DNA of 8,874 nt. It comes from an uncultured Megasphaera sp. GTDB lineage: Bacteria > Bacillota > Negativicutes > Veillonellales > Megasphaeraceae. Positions 1 through 6,148 of this stretch are shown here, one piece after another (position 1 is the stretch's first letter; the number at the start of each line of letters is the position of its first letter). Made by a program: the position numbers and the translations under genes. The notes below the pieces were generated by a model. It had not been told where the DNA came from. It did not search any database and was given only the letters and a program-made list of their open reading frames with translations. The DNA lies in the NCBI GenBank assembly GCA_902464195.1, contig CABQJB010000080.1, forward strand, positions 1 to 8,874. Reading direction: 5' to 3'.

Positions 1-55
1 GATGGCTTTAAATTTGAAGGTTTTCTCTGCAAACTACAAACTCTGTGCTACAAAC
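1..55. repeat. Dispersed intergenic repeat, copy 1 (left end cut by window)
   Basis: This segment contains TTTAAATTT, then AAACTACAAACT at 31-42 and CTACAAAC at 48-55. The same order of blocks (TTTAAATTT, a CTCT-type stretch, AAACTACAAACTC, then CTACAAAC) occurs at 2012-2064. The shared blocks with similar spacing are visible directly. That it is one repeat family is my inference. A lone half-site, AAACTACAAAA, recurs at 232-242 and runs up to the stop codon of the transporter-kinase gene. Confidence 0.6.
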
Positions 56-67
56 CATAAAGTAAAC

Positions 68-114
68 GGGGTCTCGCATGATGGCAAAAACCTTCGTGCG
101 ACAGCCCCTTTTTT
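68..114 (+). terminator. Rho-independent terminator-like hairpin reading rightward
   Basis: GGGG (68-71) pairs with CCCC (105-108) and TCGCA (74-78) pairs with TGCGA (97-101). An inner GG/CC pair closes the loop and there is a small bulge. Six T residues follow at 109-114 on the plus strand. It probably ends a rightward gene lying left of the window. On the minus strand the tail is only GTTTAC, so it would be a weaker stop for the gene ending at 243, which has no better terminator. Its core resembles the hairpin at 2069-2110. Confidence 0.6.
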
Positions 115-116
115 CT

Positions 117-228
117 GTAGGGGCGCCACGTGGGCGACCCGCTTCGGTATTTGGGTGAATTCTCTACGAATCAGGATGGGAAAATCCATACATATCCAGT
201 TGCGGGCTTGCCACGTGCAAGCCCCTAC
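117..228. repeat. REP-like palindrome doublet in inverted orientation
   Basis: Unit 1 (117-142) begins GTAGGGGC and ends ACCCGC. Unit 2 (202-228) is the same pattern reversed, beginning GCGGGC and ending GCCCCTAC, and the two are separated by 59 bases. Each unit is itself palindromic. Unit 2 has a perfect 8-bp stem, GGGCTTGC (204-211) with GCAAGCCC (217-224). Unit 1 is an imperfect stem around ACGT. Both contain CACGTG or a close variant. Two inverted REP-type hairpins are the plan of a REPIN, a non-autonomous element known in other bacteria to be moved by RAYT transposases. No transposase is visible here, so the class is inferred. Confidence 0.55.
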
Positions 229-242
229 TGCAAACTACAAAA

Positions 243-1862
243 TTACGATTCGGCTACAGCCGGTGTGGAGATGGCGTTGTGGTCGGCAGTGGGGTTGATA
301 TCTTCTTTGGAGATGGTCAGGCGGTGCTGGGCAGCCTGCAAGATGAGGTCGGCCGTCTTGACGACGCCGTAGTCACTGGATTTGAGGCTCAAGTCGTAGT
401 TGGCGCCGTAGCCCCAATAGGAATCGGTGCAGTACATGCAGTGATCGCGCCGTTCGTGGTTGACGTGGTTGCGTATCTTCCGCGCCTTTTCGGCATCGAC
501 GTGTTCGCGGAGCATGATGCGCTGGATGGCCCAGTCCGGGTCGGACGAGATGAAGACGTTGAACGTATTCGGCCGTTTGCGCAGGATGTAGTTGGCCAGG
601 CGGCCGACGATGACGCACGACTTCCCTTCCGTCAGAGCCTGGATGACTTCGGCTTCATCGCGGAACATTTCCTGCTGCTTCGATTCATAGCCCGATGCGT
701 AATGGATATAATCGTCATAGACCTTGGTCAGCAAGGGGCCGAGCATGCGCTTGCGGTCTTTGCACCAGGCGGCGAAGGTCTGCGGATGTTCTTTGCGGGT
801 CAGATTGAGGATTTCCGTGTCGTAATAAGGGATGCCGAGCTTACGGGCGACGAGCTTGCCGATGTTGCGGCCGCCGCTGCCGTATTCACGGGAAATCGTA
901 ATGACCAAGGGACTTTCTGTATCTTCCTTGATCCAGGCCGGATGATTTTCGCGGCCTTCGATTTCGCCGATAGCGTGATGGCGGAAGAGCAGGTGTTCAA
1001 TCGGTCCTGCCATGGTGCAGCCCAGGAGAATCAGGGCCAGGCCGACGACGGCATTGACCGTAATCGGTTCTGACAAGATGATGGCCGACAAGATCAAGGC
1101 GATGATCGGCTTGATGAAGAAGGCAAAGGACGCATTGGACGGCCCTGTCAGTTCGATGGCCTTCATGAAGCACAGATAGCCGAAGCCCGTGACGACTAAG
1201 GAACAGTAAATAAGGGGCCATACGGTATGAGAATCAATACCGGCCAGAATCGGGTCGCCGTGGAACAGGAGGATGAAAAACAGGAAAACACAGCCGATGA
1301 GGAAGCTGAAGGCATTTTCTACGTTGCCGCCCAGTTTTTCAATTCGGAGTTTCCCCAGTGTCGTATAGAGAGCAAAAGAAATCGCTGCCGACAGCGACAC
1401 GAGCAAGCCGATATTACCACTGCGGATGATAGCCATGGGATTGGCGACGATGACCAGGCCGATGATACTCAGGACCAGGGTAATGGCCTTTTTTCGGGTA
1501 AAGGCTTCATGAATGATGAAATACGAAAAAATCATGACAAAAATCGGGTTACTGGAAAAGACGATAGCTGCCAGGCCGGCATTGGCCATGTTGACCCCGA
1601 TTTGGAAGAGGATCATGCTGAAACAGATGTTGATCAGCCCGAAGACAGCCAAATATCCCCAATCGGAACGATCGAGGTGAATGCTGCGCTTCTTCAAATC
1701 GCGGATAGCTAGCGGCATGAGCAACAGCCCGCCGACGAGGAACCGGAGAAAGGTCAGCTGGAAAGGCGTGAACGCCGTCCCGGCAATCTTCAAGGAAATT
1801 TCCATCGTACCAAAGGCTATGGCCGTCAGGACAATACATAACGTACCCAGTTTAGATGACAT
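243..1862 (-). CDS. DMT/EamA-type transporter fused to a cytidylate-kinase-like domain
   Basis: The protein has 539 residues. Residues 5-285 form about ten hydrophobic helices in two EamA halves, typical of drug/metabolite transporters of the inner membrane. After a charged linker (about 290-317), residues 318-510 match the cytidylate-kinase-like family (Cytidylate_kin2): ITISREYGSGGRNIGK at 321-336, VIVGR at 417-421, and a CMYCTDSYWGYGANYDL stretch at 475-491. The P-loop keeps GxxxxGK (330-336) but has Leu337 where Ser/Thr is usual, which I recall as common in this subfamily. Neither the transported substrate nor the kinase substrate can be named. The start at 1862 is chosen because AAAGGGG lies about 9 bases upstream and the EamA domain begins there. 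The frame stays open to 1961, but that stretch contains the promoter. It appears to be a single-gene unit with its own promoter. Confidence 0.85.
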   Translation of the reverse strand: MSSKLGTLCIVLTAIAFGTMEISLKIAGTAFTPFQLTFLRFLVGGLLLMPLAIRDLKKRSIHLDRSDWGYLAVFGLINICFSMILFQIGVNMANAGLAAIVFSSNPIFVMIFSYFIIHEAFTRKKAITLVLSIIGLVIVANPMAIIRSGNIGLLVSLSAAISFALYTTLGKLRIEKLGGNVENAFSFLIGCVFLFFILLFHGDPILAGIDSHTVWPLIYCSLVVTGFGYLCFMKAIELTGPSNASFAFFIKPIIALILSAIILSEPITVNAVVGLALILLGCTMAGPIEHLLFRHHAIGEIEGRENHPAWIKEDTESPLVITISREYGSGGRNIGKLVARKLGIPYYDTEILNLTRKEHPQTFAAWCKDRKRMLGPLLTKVYDDYIHYASGYESKQQEMFRDEAEVIQALTEGKSCVIVGRLANYILRKRPNTFNVFISSDPDWAIQRIMLREHVDAEKARKIRNHVNHERRDHCMYCTDSYWGYGANYDLSLKSSDYGVVKTADLILQAAQHRLTISKEDINPTADHNAISTPAVAES

Positions 1863-1864
1863 AC

Positions 1865-1880
1865 AGAAAGGCCCCTTTCT
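1865..1880 (-). promoter_or_regulatory. Ribosome binding site inside a 7-bp dyad
   Basis: AGAAAGGCCCCTTTCT has perfect 7-bp arms around a CC centre. On the minus strand it contains AAAGGGG, which serves as the Shine-Dalgarno sequence for the start at 1862. The dyad could be an operator, or it could fold in RNA and partly hide the ribosome site. The structure is seen; the role is inferred. Confidence 0.4.
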
Positions 1881-1904
1881 AAGTGGTTCTTTAAAACACG
1901 CTTT

Positions 1905-1933
1905 ATTATATACCCATTGAGAAAGGATGGCAA
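1905..1933 (-). promoter_or_regulatory. Sigma-70-type promoter of the transporter-kinase gene
   Basis: On the minus strand TTGCCA (1928-1933) and a perfect TATAAT (1905-1910) are separated by exactly 17 bases. Transcription would start near 1898, giving a leader of about 36 bases. The -35 box directly follows the T-tract of the hairpin at 1936-1970, so the gene is insulated from PFOR transcription. Confidence 0.8.
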
Positions 1934-1935
1934 TA

Positions 1936-1970
1936 AAAAAGGGCTTGTCGCACGACGACAAGCCCTTTTT
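1936..1970. terminator. Bidirectional rho-independent terminator
   Basis: GGGCTTGTCG (1941-1950) pairs perfectly with CGACAAGCCC (1956-1965) around a 5-base loop. An A-run (1936-1940) lies on the left and a T-run (1966-1970) on the right, so it can act in both directions. It is the second stop after PFOR and lies directly upstream of the transporter-kinase promoter. Confidence 0.85.
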
Positions 1971-1978
1971 GAGTATGA

Positions 1979-2064
1979 AGTTTGCAGTTTGTAGTTTTTA
2001 GTGAAGGTTTTTAAATTTAATGCCCTCTTCTATAAACTACAAACTCCGCACTACAAACTACAAA
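1979..2064. repeat. Dispersed intergenic repeat, copy 2 (most complete)
   Basis: The left end is AGTTTGCAGTTTGTAG (1979-1994). The right end contains AAACTACAAACT (2034-2045) and CTACAAACTACAAA (2051-2064), so the ends are inverted copies of the same motif. The middle has GGTTTTTAAATTT. It lies exactly between two terminator hairpins and has no open frame. It resembles a small MITE-like or palindromic intergenic element; no target-site duplication is obvious. Confidence 0.65.
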
Positions 2065-2068
2065 AAGA

Positions 2069-2110
2069 AAAGGCCCCGCATGAGGGTCGAAACCTTCATG
2101 CGGGGTCTTT
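2069..2110 (-). terminator. Rho-independent terminator of PFOR
   Basis: CCCCGCATGA (2074-2083) pairs perfectly with TCATGCGGGG (2096-2105). The stem extends inward with GGGT/AACC-type pairs around CGAA and outward through A/T pairs. Read on the minus strand it is followed by CCTTTTCTTTTTG. It begins about 31 bases after the PFOR stop codon. Confidence 0.9.
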
Positions 2111-2141
2111 CTTCTATTCTCATGCAGCGAGTGCAATCAAA

Positions 2142-5100
2142 TTAGTCTTCAAAACCCTTCTGTAAACGTACATAGGATTCGCGACGGTTCTTAGCGTCAG
2201 CTTCTGTCTTAGCATAGAGAGCGTCTGCTTCTTCCGGGAAGCCTTTCTTAAGGGAAGCATAACGAACTTCACCCTGTAAGAATTCCTGGAATTTGCTGTA
2301 ATCCGGTTCTTTGGAGTCGAGGCTGAACGGATTCTTGCCCTGAGCTTTGAGATCCGGGTTGTAGCGGAAGAGATCCCAGTAACCGCATTCGACAGCGAGT
2401 TTTTCTTCGAGCTGGCTCTTGCCCATGCCTTTACGGATGCCGTGGTTAATGCAAGGAGCGTAGCAGATAACCAGGGACGGGCCATGGTAAGCTTCAGCTT
2501 CCGTCATGGCTTTCATGAGCTGGTTCTTATCAGCACCCATAGCTACCTGAGCTACATAGACATAGCCATAGGAGATAGCCATCATGCCGAGGTCCTTCTT
2601 CTTCGTGCGTTTGCCGGCAGCAGCGAACTGAGCGATAGCTGCAGTCGGGGTAGCTTTAGAGGACTGACCGCCAGTGTTGGAGTAAACTTCGGTATCGAGG
2701 ACGAGGACGTTGACGTCGTGGTCGGAAGCGAGGACGTGGTCAACACCGCCGTAACCGATATCGTAGGACCAGCCGTCACCACCGATGATCCACTGGCTAC
2801 GTTTAACGAAGAACTGTTTCTTAGCGAGGAAGTCTTCGAGAACCGGTTTGCCAGCAGCTTCTTTTTCGAGGAGAGCTGTCAGTTTATCAGCGCGTTCACG
2901 AGAGCCTTCGCCTTCGTTCATGTTAGCAGCCCAGTCGCTGAGTGCAGCCTGGAGTTCCGGAGAAGCAACGGCTTTAGCAGCGTCGAGGTTTTCAGCCAAG
3001 TCTTTACGGACTTTGTCTACGCCGAGGAACATGCCGAGACCAAATTCAGCAGCATCTTCGAAGAGGCTGTTTGCCCAAGCCGGGCCATGGCCAGCAGCGT
3101 TCATGGTGTACGGGGAAACCGGAGCGGATGCACCCCAAATGGAGGAGCAGCCAGTAGCATTTGCAATCATCATGCGATCGCCGAAGAGCTGCGTGATGAG
3201 TTTGACATACGGTGTTTCGCCGCAGCCTGCGCATGCGCCGGAGAATTCGAGGAGCGGAGTTTCGAACTGAGAACCGATGACGGTCTTCTTGTTCTGCGGG
3301 TTAGCTTTCGGAGCAACCGTTTCCGTACCATAGTACCAGAGGTCCATCTTCTGACGTTCTTCGTCAGTGTTCGGAACCATAGTGAGAGCCTGAACCGGGC
3401 AAACGTTTACGCAGGAACCGCATTCGAGGCAGTCGAGCTGGTCAACGATGATGGAGAGATCATATTCTTTGCCGGATTTAGCTTTCGGAGCTACTTTGTA
3501 GCCTGCCGGAGCAGCAGCTGTTTCTTCTTTCGTCGTCAAGACCGGACGGATAGTAGCGTGCGGGCAGACGAAGGAGCACTGCAAGCAGCCGATACATTTT
3601 TCAGCATCCCAGGAAGGAACGTGGAGAGCCGGGCCTGCTTTTTCGAATTTAGCAGTACCGGAAGGCATGGTGCCATCTTCGCGGCCAGCAAATGCGGAAA
3701 CCGGGAGATCGTCGCCAACCTGTTCGAGCATCGGTTTTGCAACTTCCGTGAAGTACTTCGGAGCCGGACGGCCTTCGACGACTTCGTCTTTAGCATCAGC
3801 CCAGGAAGCCGGATAGTTAACTTCATGGAATTCTTTGATACCAGCATCAACAGCGCCATTGTTCATGTCAACGACTTTCTGGCCTTTCTTGCCATAGCTC
3901 TTGACGATGGAGTCTTTCAAGTATTCAACAGCGTCATCGATAGGAATGATCTTAGCGAGTGCGAAGAATGCAGCCTGCATGACCATGTTGATACGAGTGC
4001 CGAGGCCGAGTCTCTGGCCGATAGCGTCACCGTTCAAGGTGTAGAATTTAACATGGTTCTTAGCGATAGCGCGTTTGATGCGAGCCGGAAGTTCTTTTTC
4101 CAGTTCTTCGTCGGTCCAGGTGCAGTTCAGCATGAATGTGCCGCCTTCTTTGATACCGCGGAGGATGTCAAAGCGTTTTACATAGGACTGACGATGGCAA
4201 GCGATGTAGTCAGCTGCGTCGATGAGGTACGGCATATCGATCGGGCGAGTACCGAAACGCAGGTGAGAAATAGTTACGCCGCCGGATTTCTTGGAGTCAT
4301 AAGCGAAGTATGCCTGAGCATACATGTCGGTGTGGTCACCGATGATCTTGATAGCGGATTTGTTAGCGCCGACAGTACCATCAGAACCGAAGCCCCAGAA
4401 TTTGCAGGACGTAAGGCCAGTCGTGTCAACCGGCATTTTCGGTTCGCGCGGAAGGCTGAGGTTGGTAACGTCGTCGTTGATAGCCAGCGTGAAGCCGTTG
4501 AGCGGATGTTCTTTCTTGAGTTCTTTGAAGACAGCGAGGAAGTCTTCCGGAAGAACGTCTTTGGAGCCCATACCTGTACGGCCGCCGATAACGTCGATGT
4601 TGAGGCCTTCTTCTTTTACGAAGCCAACGATATCGAGGTAGAGAGGTTCGCCGAGGGAGCCCGGTTCTTTCGTACGGTCGATGACAGCGATCTTCTTAAC
4701 AGTTTTCGGAAGAACGTTGAGGAGGTATTTGTTGGAGAACGGACGATAGAGGTGAACGTTGATGGCACCGACTTTTTCGCCCTGGCTCTGCAAGTATTCG
4801 ACAGTCTGTTTAGCGACGTCGGAGAGAGAACCCATGGAAACGACAACGTATTCAGCGTCAGGAGCGCCGAAGTAGTTGAACGGTTTGTACGTACGGCCAG
4901 TGATTTCAGAAATCTTGTCCATGTAGTCAGCTACGATATCCGGCATAGCGTCATAGAATTTGTTGGAAGCTTCTGTGTGCTGGAAGTATACGTCCGGGTT
5001 TTCTGCAGTGCCGCGGATTTCCGGATGATCCGGGTTGAGGGCACGTTTACGGAATGCTGCGATAGCGTCCCAGTCAACGAGTTTCTTGAAGTTTTCGAAG

Positions 5101-5657
5101 TCCATGACTTCAACTTTCTGGATTTCGTGAGAAGTACGGAAACCATCGAAGAAGTTGATGAACGGCAGGGAACCTTTAATTGCTGCCAAATGAGCGACAC
5201 CACCGAGATCCATGACTTCCTGAACATTGGATTCGGCCAAGAGACAGCAGCCTGTTGCACGAGCAGACATAACGTCCTGATGGTCACCGAAGATGTTCAG
5301 TGCATGGTTAGCCAAAGCACGAGCAGCTACGTGGAATACGCCCGGGAGGAGTTCACCGGCAACTTTGTACATGTTCGGGATCATGAGGAGGAAGCCCTGA
5401 GATGCCGTGTACGTAGTTGTCAAAGCACCAGCCTGTAAAGAACCGTGGAATGCGCCAGCTGCGCCAGCTTCGGACTGCATTTCAACAACGTTGACTTTGT
5501 GGCCGAAGATGTTTTTCATGCCAGCGGCTGCCCAATCATCGACATGTTCTGCCATAGGAGAAGACGGCGTGATCGGATAAATTGCGGCAACTTCAGTAAA
5601 TGCATAGGACACCCATGCAGCTGCTTCGTTACCATCCATGGTTTTAAATTTGCTCAT
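2142..5657 (-). CDS. nifJ: Pyruvate:ferredoxin (flavodoxin) oxidoreductase, single-chain
   Basis: This cytosolic enzyme converts pyruvate and CoA to acetyl-CoA and CO2 while reducing ferredoxin. It has 1171 residues. The N-terminal domain has YPITPSSPMAE (27-37). Thr30, Glu63 and Arg113 line up with the substrate and thiamine-diphosphate residues Thr31, Glu64 and Arg114 of Desulfovibrio africanus PFOR. The ferredoxin-like domain has two 4Fe-4S motifs, Cys688/691/694/698 and Cys743/746/749/753. The thiamine domain has proximal-cluster cysteines 809, 812, 837 and 1069 and the GDGWSYDIGYGG...NTGGQSS signature (960-1000). It ends near residue 1171, so the roughly 60-residue C-terminal extension linked to oxygen protection in D. 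africanus appears absent. The start at 5657 is chosen for the family N-terminus MSKFKTMDGNEAAAW and an upstream AAGGAG. An in-frame 41-residue extension was rejected. It is monocistronic with its own terminator. Confidence 0.97.
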   Translation of the reverse strand: MSKFKTMDGNEAAAWVSYAFTEVAAIYPITPSSPMAEHVDDWAAAGMKNIFGHKVNVVEMQSEAGAAGAFHGSLQAGALTTTYTASQGFLLMIPNMYKVAGELLPGVFHVAARALANHALNIFGDHQDVMSARATGCCLLAESNVQEVMDLGGVAHLAAIKGSLPFINFFDGFRTSHEIQKVEVMDFENFKKLVDWDAIAAFRKRALNPDHPEIRGTAENPDVYFQHTEASNKFYDAMPDIVADYMDKISEITGRTYKPFNYFGAPDAEYVVVSMGSLSDVAKQTVEYLQSQGEKVGAINVHLYRPFSNKYLLNVLPKTVKKIAVIDRTKEPGSLGEPLYLDIVGFVKEEGLNIDVIGGRTGMGSKDVLPEDFLAVFKELKKEHPLNGFTLAINDDVTNLSLPREPKMPVDTTGLTSCKFWGFGSDGTVGANKSAIKIIGDHTDMYAQAYFAYDSKKSGGVTISHLRFGTRPIDMPYLIDAADYIACHRQSYVKRFDILRGIKEGGTFMLNCTWTDEELEKELPARIKRAIAKNHVKFYTLNGDAIGQRLGLGTRINMVMQAAFFALAKIIPIDDAVEYLKDSIVKSYGKKGQKVVDMNNGAVDAGIKEFHEVNYPASWADAKDEVVEGRPAPKYFTEVAKPMLEQVGDDLPVSAFAGREDGTMPSGTAKFEKAGPALHVPSWDAEKCIGCLQCSFVCPHATIRPVLTTKEETAAAPAGYKVAPKAKSGKEYDLSIIVDQLDCLECGSCVNVCPVQALTMVPNTDEERQKMDLWYYGTETVAPKANPQNKKTVIGSQFETPLLEFSGACAGCGETPYVKLITQLFGDRMMIANATGCSSIWGASAPVSPYTMNAAGHGPAWANSLFEDAAEFGLGMFLGVDKVRKDLAENLDAAKAVASPELQAALSDWAANMNEGEGSRERADKLTALLEKEAAGKPVLEDFLAKKQFFVKRSQWIIGGDGWSYDIGYGGVDHVLASDHDVNVLVLDTEVYSNTGGQSSKATPTAAIAQFAAAGKRTKKKDLGMMAISYGYVYVAQVAMGADKNQLMKAMTEAEAYHGPSLVICYAPCINHGIRKGMGKSQLEEKLAVECGYWDLFRYNPDLKAQGKNPFSLDSKEPDYSKFQEFLQGEVRYASLKKGFPEEADALYAKTEADAKNRRESYVRLQKGFED

Positions 5658-5680
5658 AGATAAAACACGCTCCTTAGATA

Positions 5681-5710
5681 AAAGTATACTTTCAATATGG
5701 AAAAACCATA
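5681..5710 (-). promoter_or_regulatory. Two adjacent palindromes and a possible -10 box just upstream of PFOR
   Basis: AAAGTATACTTT (5681-5692) is a perfect 12-bp palindrome whose minus-strand reading includes TATACT (5683-5688), a fair -10 hexamer. TATGGAAAAACCATA (5696-5710) is a perfect dyad with 5-bp arms and fits the loose LysR pattern T-N11-A. No good -35 hexamer lies at the right distance, so an activator-dependent promoter or a leader-embedded site are both possible. Confidence 0.4.
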
Positions 5711-5742
5711 CTGATAGGCTTAAGAAAGCTATAAAGACGTTC

Positions 5743-5832
5743 TGTTGCATCCTCATACGGGCGGCGCGGACTCCCATCACCCAGGTTCCATGGATGACTT
5801 CTGTTCACGTATCGTCCATACACGTCCCTATC
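5743..5832 (-). other. GC-rich island in the PFOR upstream region, possible leader RNA element
   Basis: About 90 bases here are clearly richer in G and C than the AT-rich sequence on both sides, and short complementary pieces occur (for example ATGGA with TCCAT, and GGAC with GTCC). If PFOR starts at the promoter near 5913, this segment lies inside a leader of about 250 bases. It does not match any riboswitch, T-box, 6S or SRP consensus that I can recall. No ORF in it has a good ribosome site. Its nature is unknown. Confidence 0.3.
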
Positions 5833-5899
5833 TTGAAAAAAATGCAATGAAAAGCGGGAAGGTTCAACAATATTCAAAAAAGGTATTGCTAATATTCTT

Positions 5900-5943
5900 A
5901 ATCTGTAATACTATTATAGTGATATTACAGATTTGCACACCAA
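5900..5943 (-). promoter_or_regulatory. Operator-like inverted repeat centred on a candidate PFOR promoter
   Basis: AATCTGTAATA (5900-5910) and TATTACAGATT (5923-5933) are perfect 11-bp arms around 12 bases. Inside the gap, ACTATTATAGT (5910-5920) is a second small dyad. On the minus strand the centre reads TATAAT (5913-5918). The best -35 is TTGGTG (5938-5943), with a long 19-base spacer. A bound regulator would cover the -10 box. A rightward promoter, TTGCTA (5886-5891) with 17 bases to TACTAT (5909-5914), overlaps it, so direction is not certain. The dyad is certain; the promoter role is inferred. Confidence 0.5.
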
Positions 5944-6077
5944 CATGCCTTTTGAAGCTTGCTGACCATCACAAACCGAACGACTTTGTAACTTTTTCTT
6001 ACAAGTTAATTATATGCCTAAGTAATGCTAAATTCAATAGGAATGTGATGCTAGTTTATGCATCATTCAGTGCTATT

Positions 6078-6107
6078 TTGTAAACGTATACCAATCGAGT
6101 GTATATT
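6078..6107 (+). promoter_or_regulatory. Likely promoter of the LysR-type gene
   Basis: TTGTAA (6078-6083) and TATATT (6102-6107) are separated by 18 bases. Transcription would begin near 6113. The perfect 10-bp palindrome GGTGTACACC (6121-6130) lies just downstream, and GTATAC (6086-6091) lies in the spacer. Both could be autoregulatory sites, since LysR-type proteins commonly repress their own genes. Confidence 0.55.
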
Positions 6108-6148
6108 AAAGAGCCGATTCGGTGTACACCATTAGTGGAGGTGTTAGT

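Noticed and set aside
279..1073. Plus-strand 264-codon frame opposite the kinase domain
   Set aside because: It is a shadow of the coding strand, with no domain signature and no ribosome site.
2442..5438. A 998-codon open frame antisense to PFOR
   Set aside because: It is a by-product of the biased codon use of PFOR. Its translation has no recognisable domain and is rich in odd Phe/Val/Ser runs, while the opposite strand is an unmistakable full-length PFOR.
5658..5780. In-frame 41-residue N-terminal extension of PFOR with a hydrophobic stretch resembling a signal peptide
   Set aside because: PFOR is cytosolic, the family N-terminus begins at the Met at 5657, and that start has AAGGAG upstream. 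The extension covers the palindromes and part of the leader.
5743..5832. Fluoride (crcB-type) riboswitch, suggested by a GGGTGATGGGAGTCC stretch on the minus strand
   Set aside because: The downstream conserved block of that riboswitch is not present, and PFOR is not a known fluoride target.
5692..5877. Minus-strand 61-codon frame ahead of PFOR as a leader peptide
   Set aside because: It would need a TTG start with no ribosome site. The GC-rich island is better treated as non-coding until tested.
5983..6065. Weak dyads (ACTTTGTAA/TTACAAGT and TGATGC/GCATCA) between PFOR and LysR
   Set aside because: The arms are short or bulged in AT-rich sequence and have no link to a promoter, so chance is likely.
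5745..6083. Plus-strand 112-codon frame with a hydrophobic segment in the divergent region
   Set aside because: It has no ribosome site, runs through the inverted repeat and through AT-rich sequence, and resembles no known protein.
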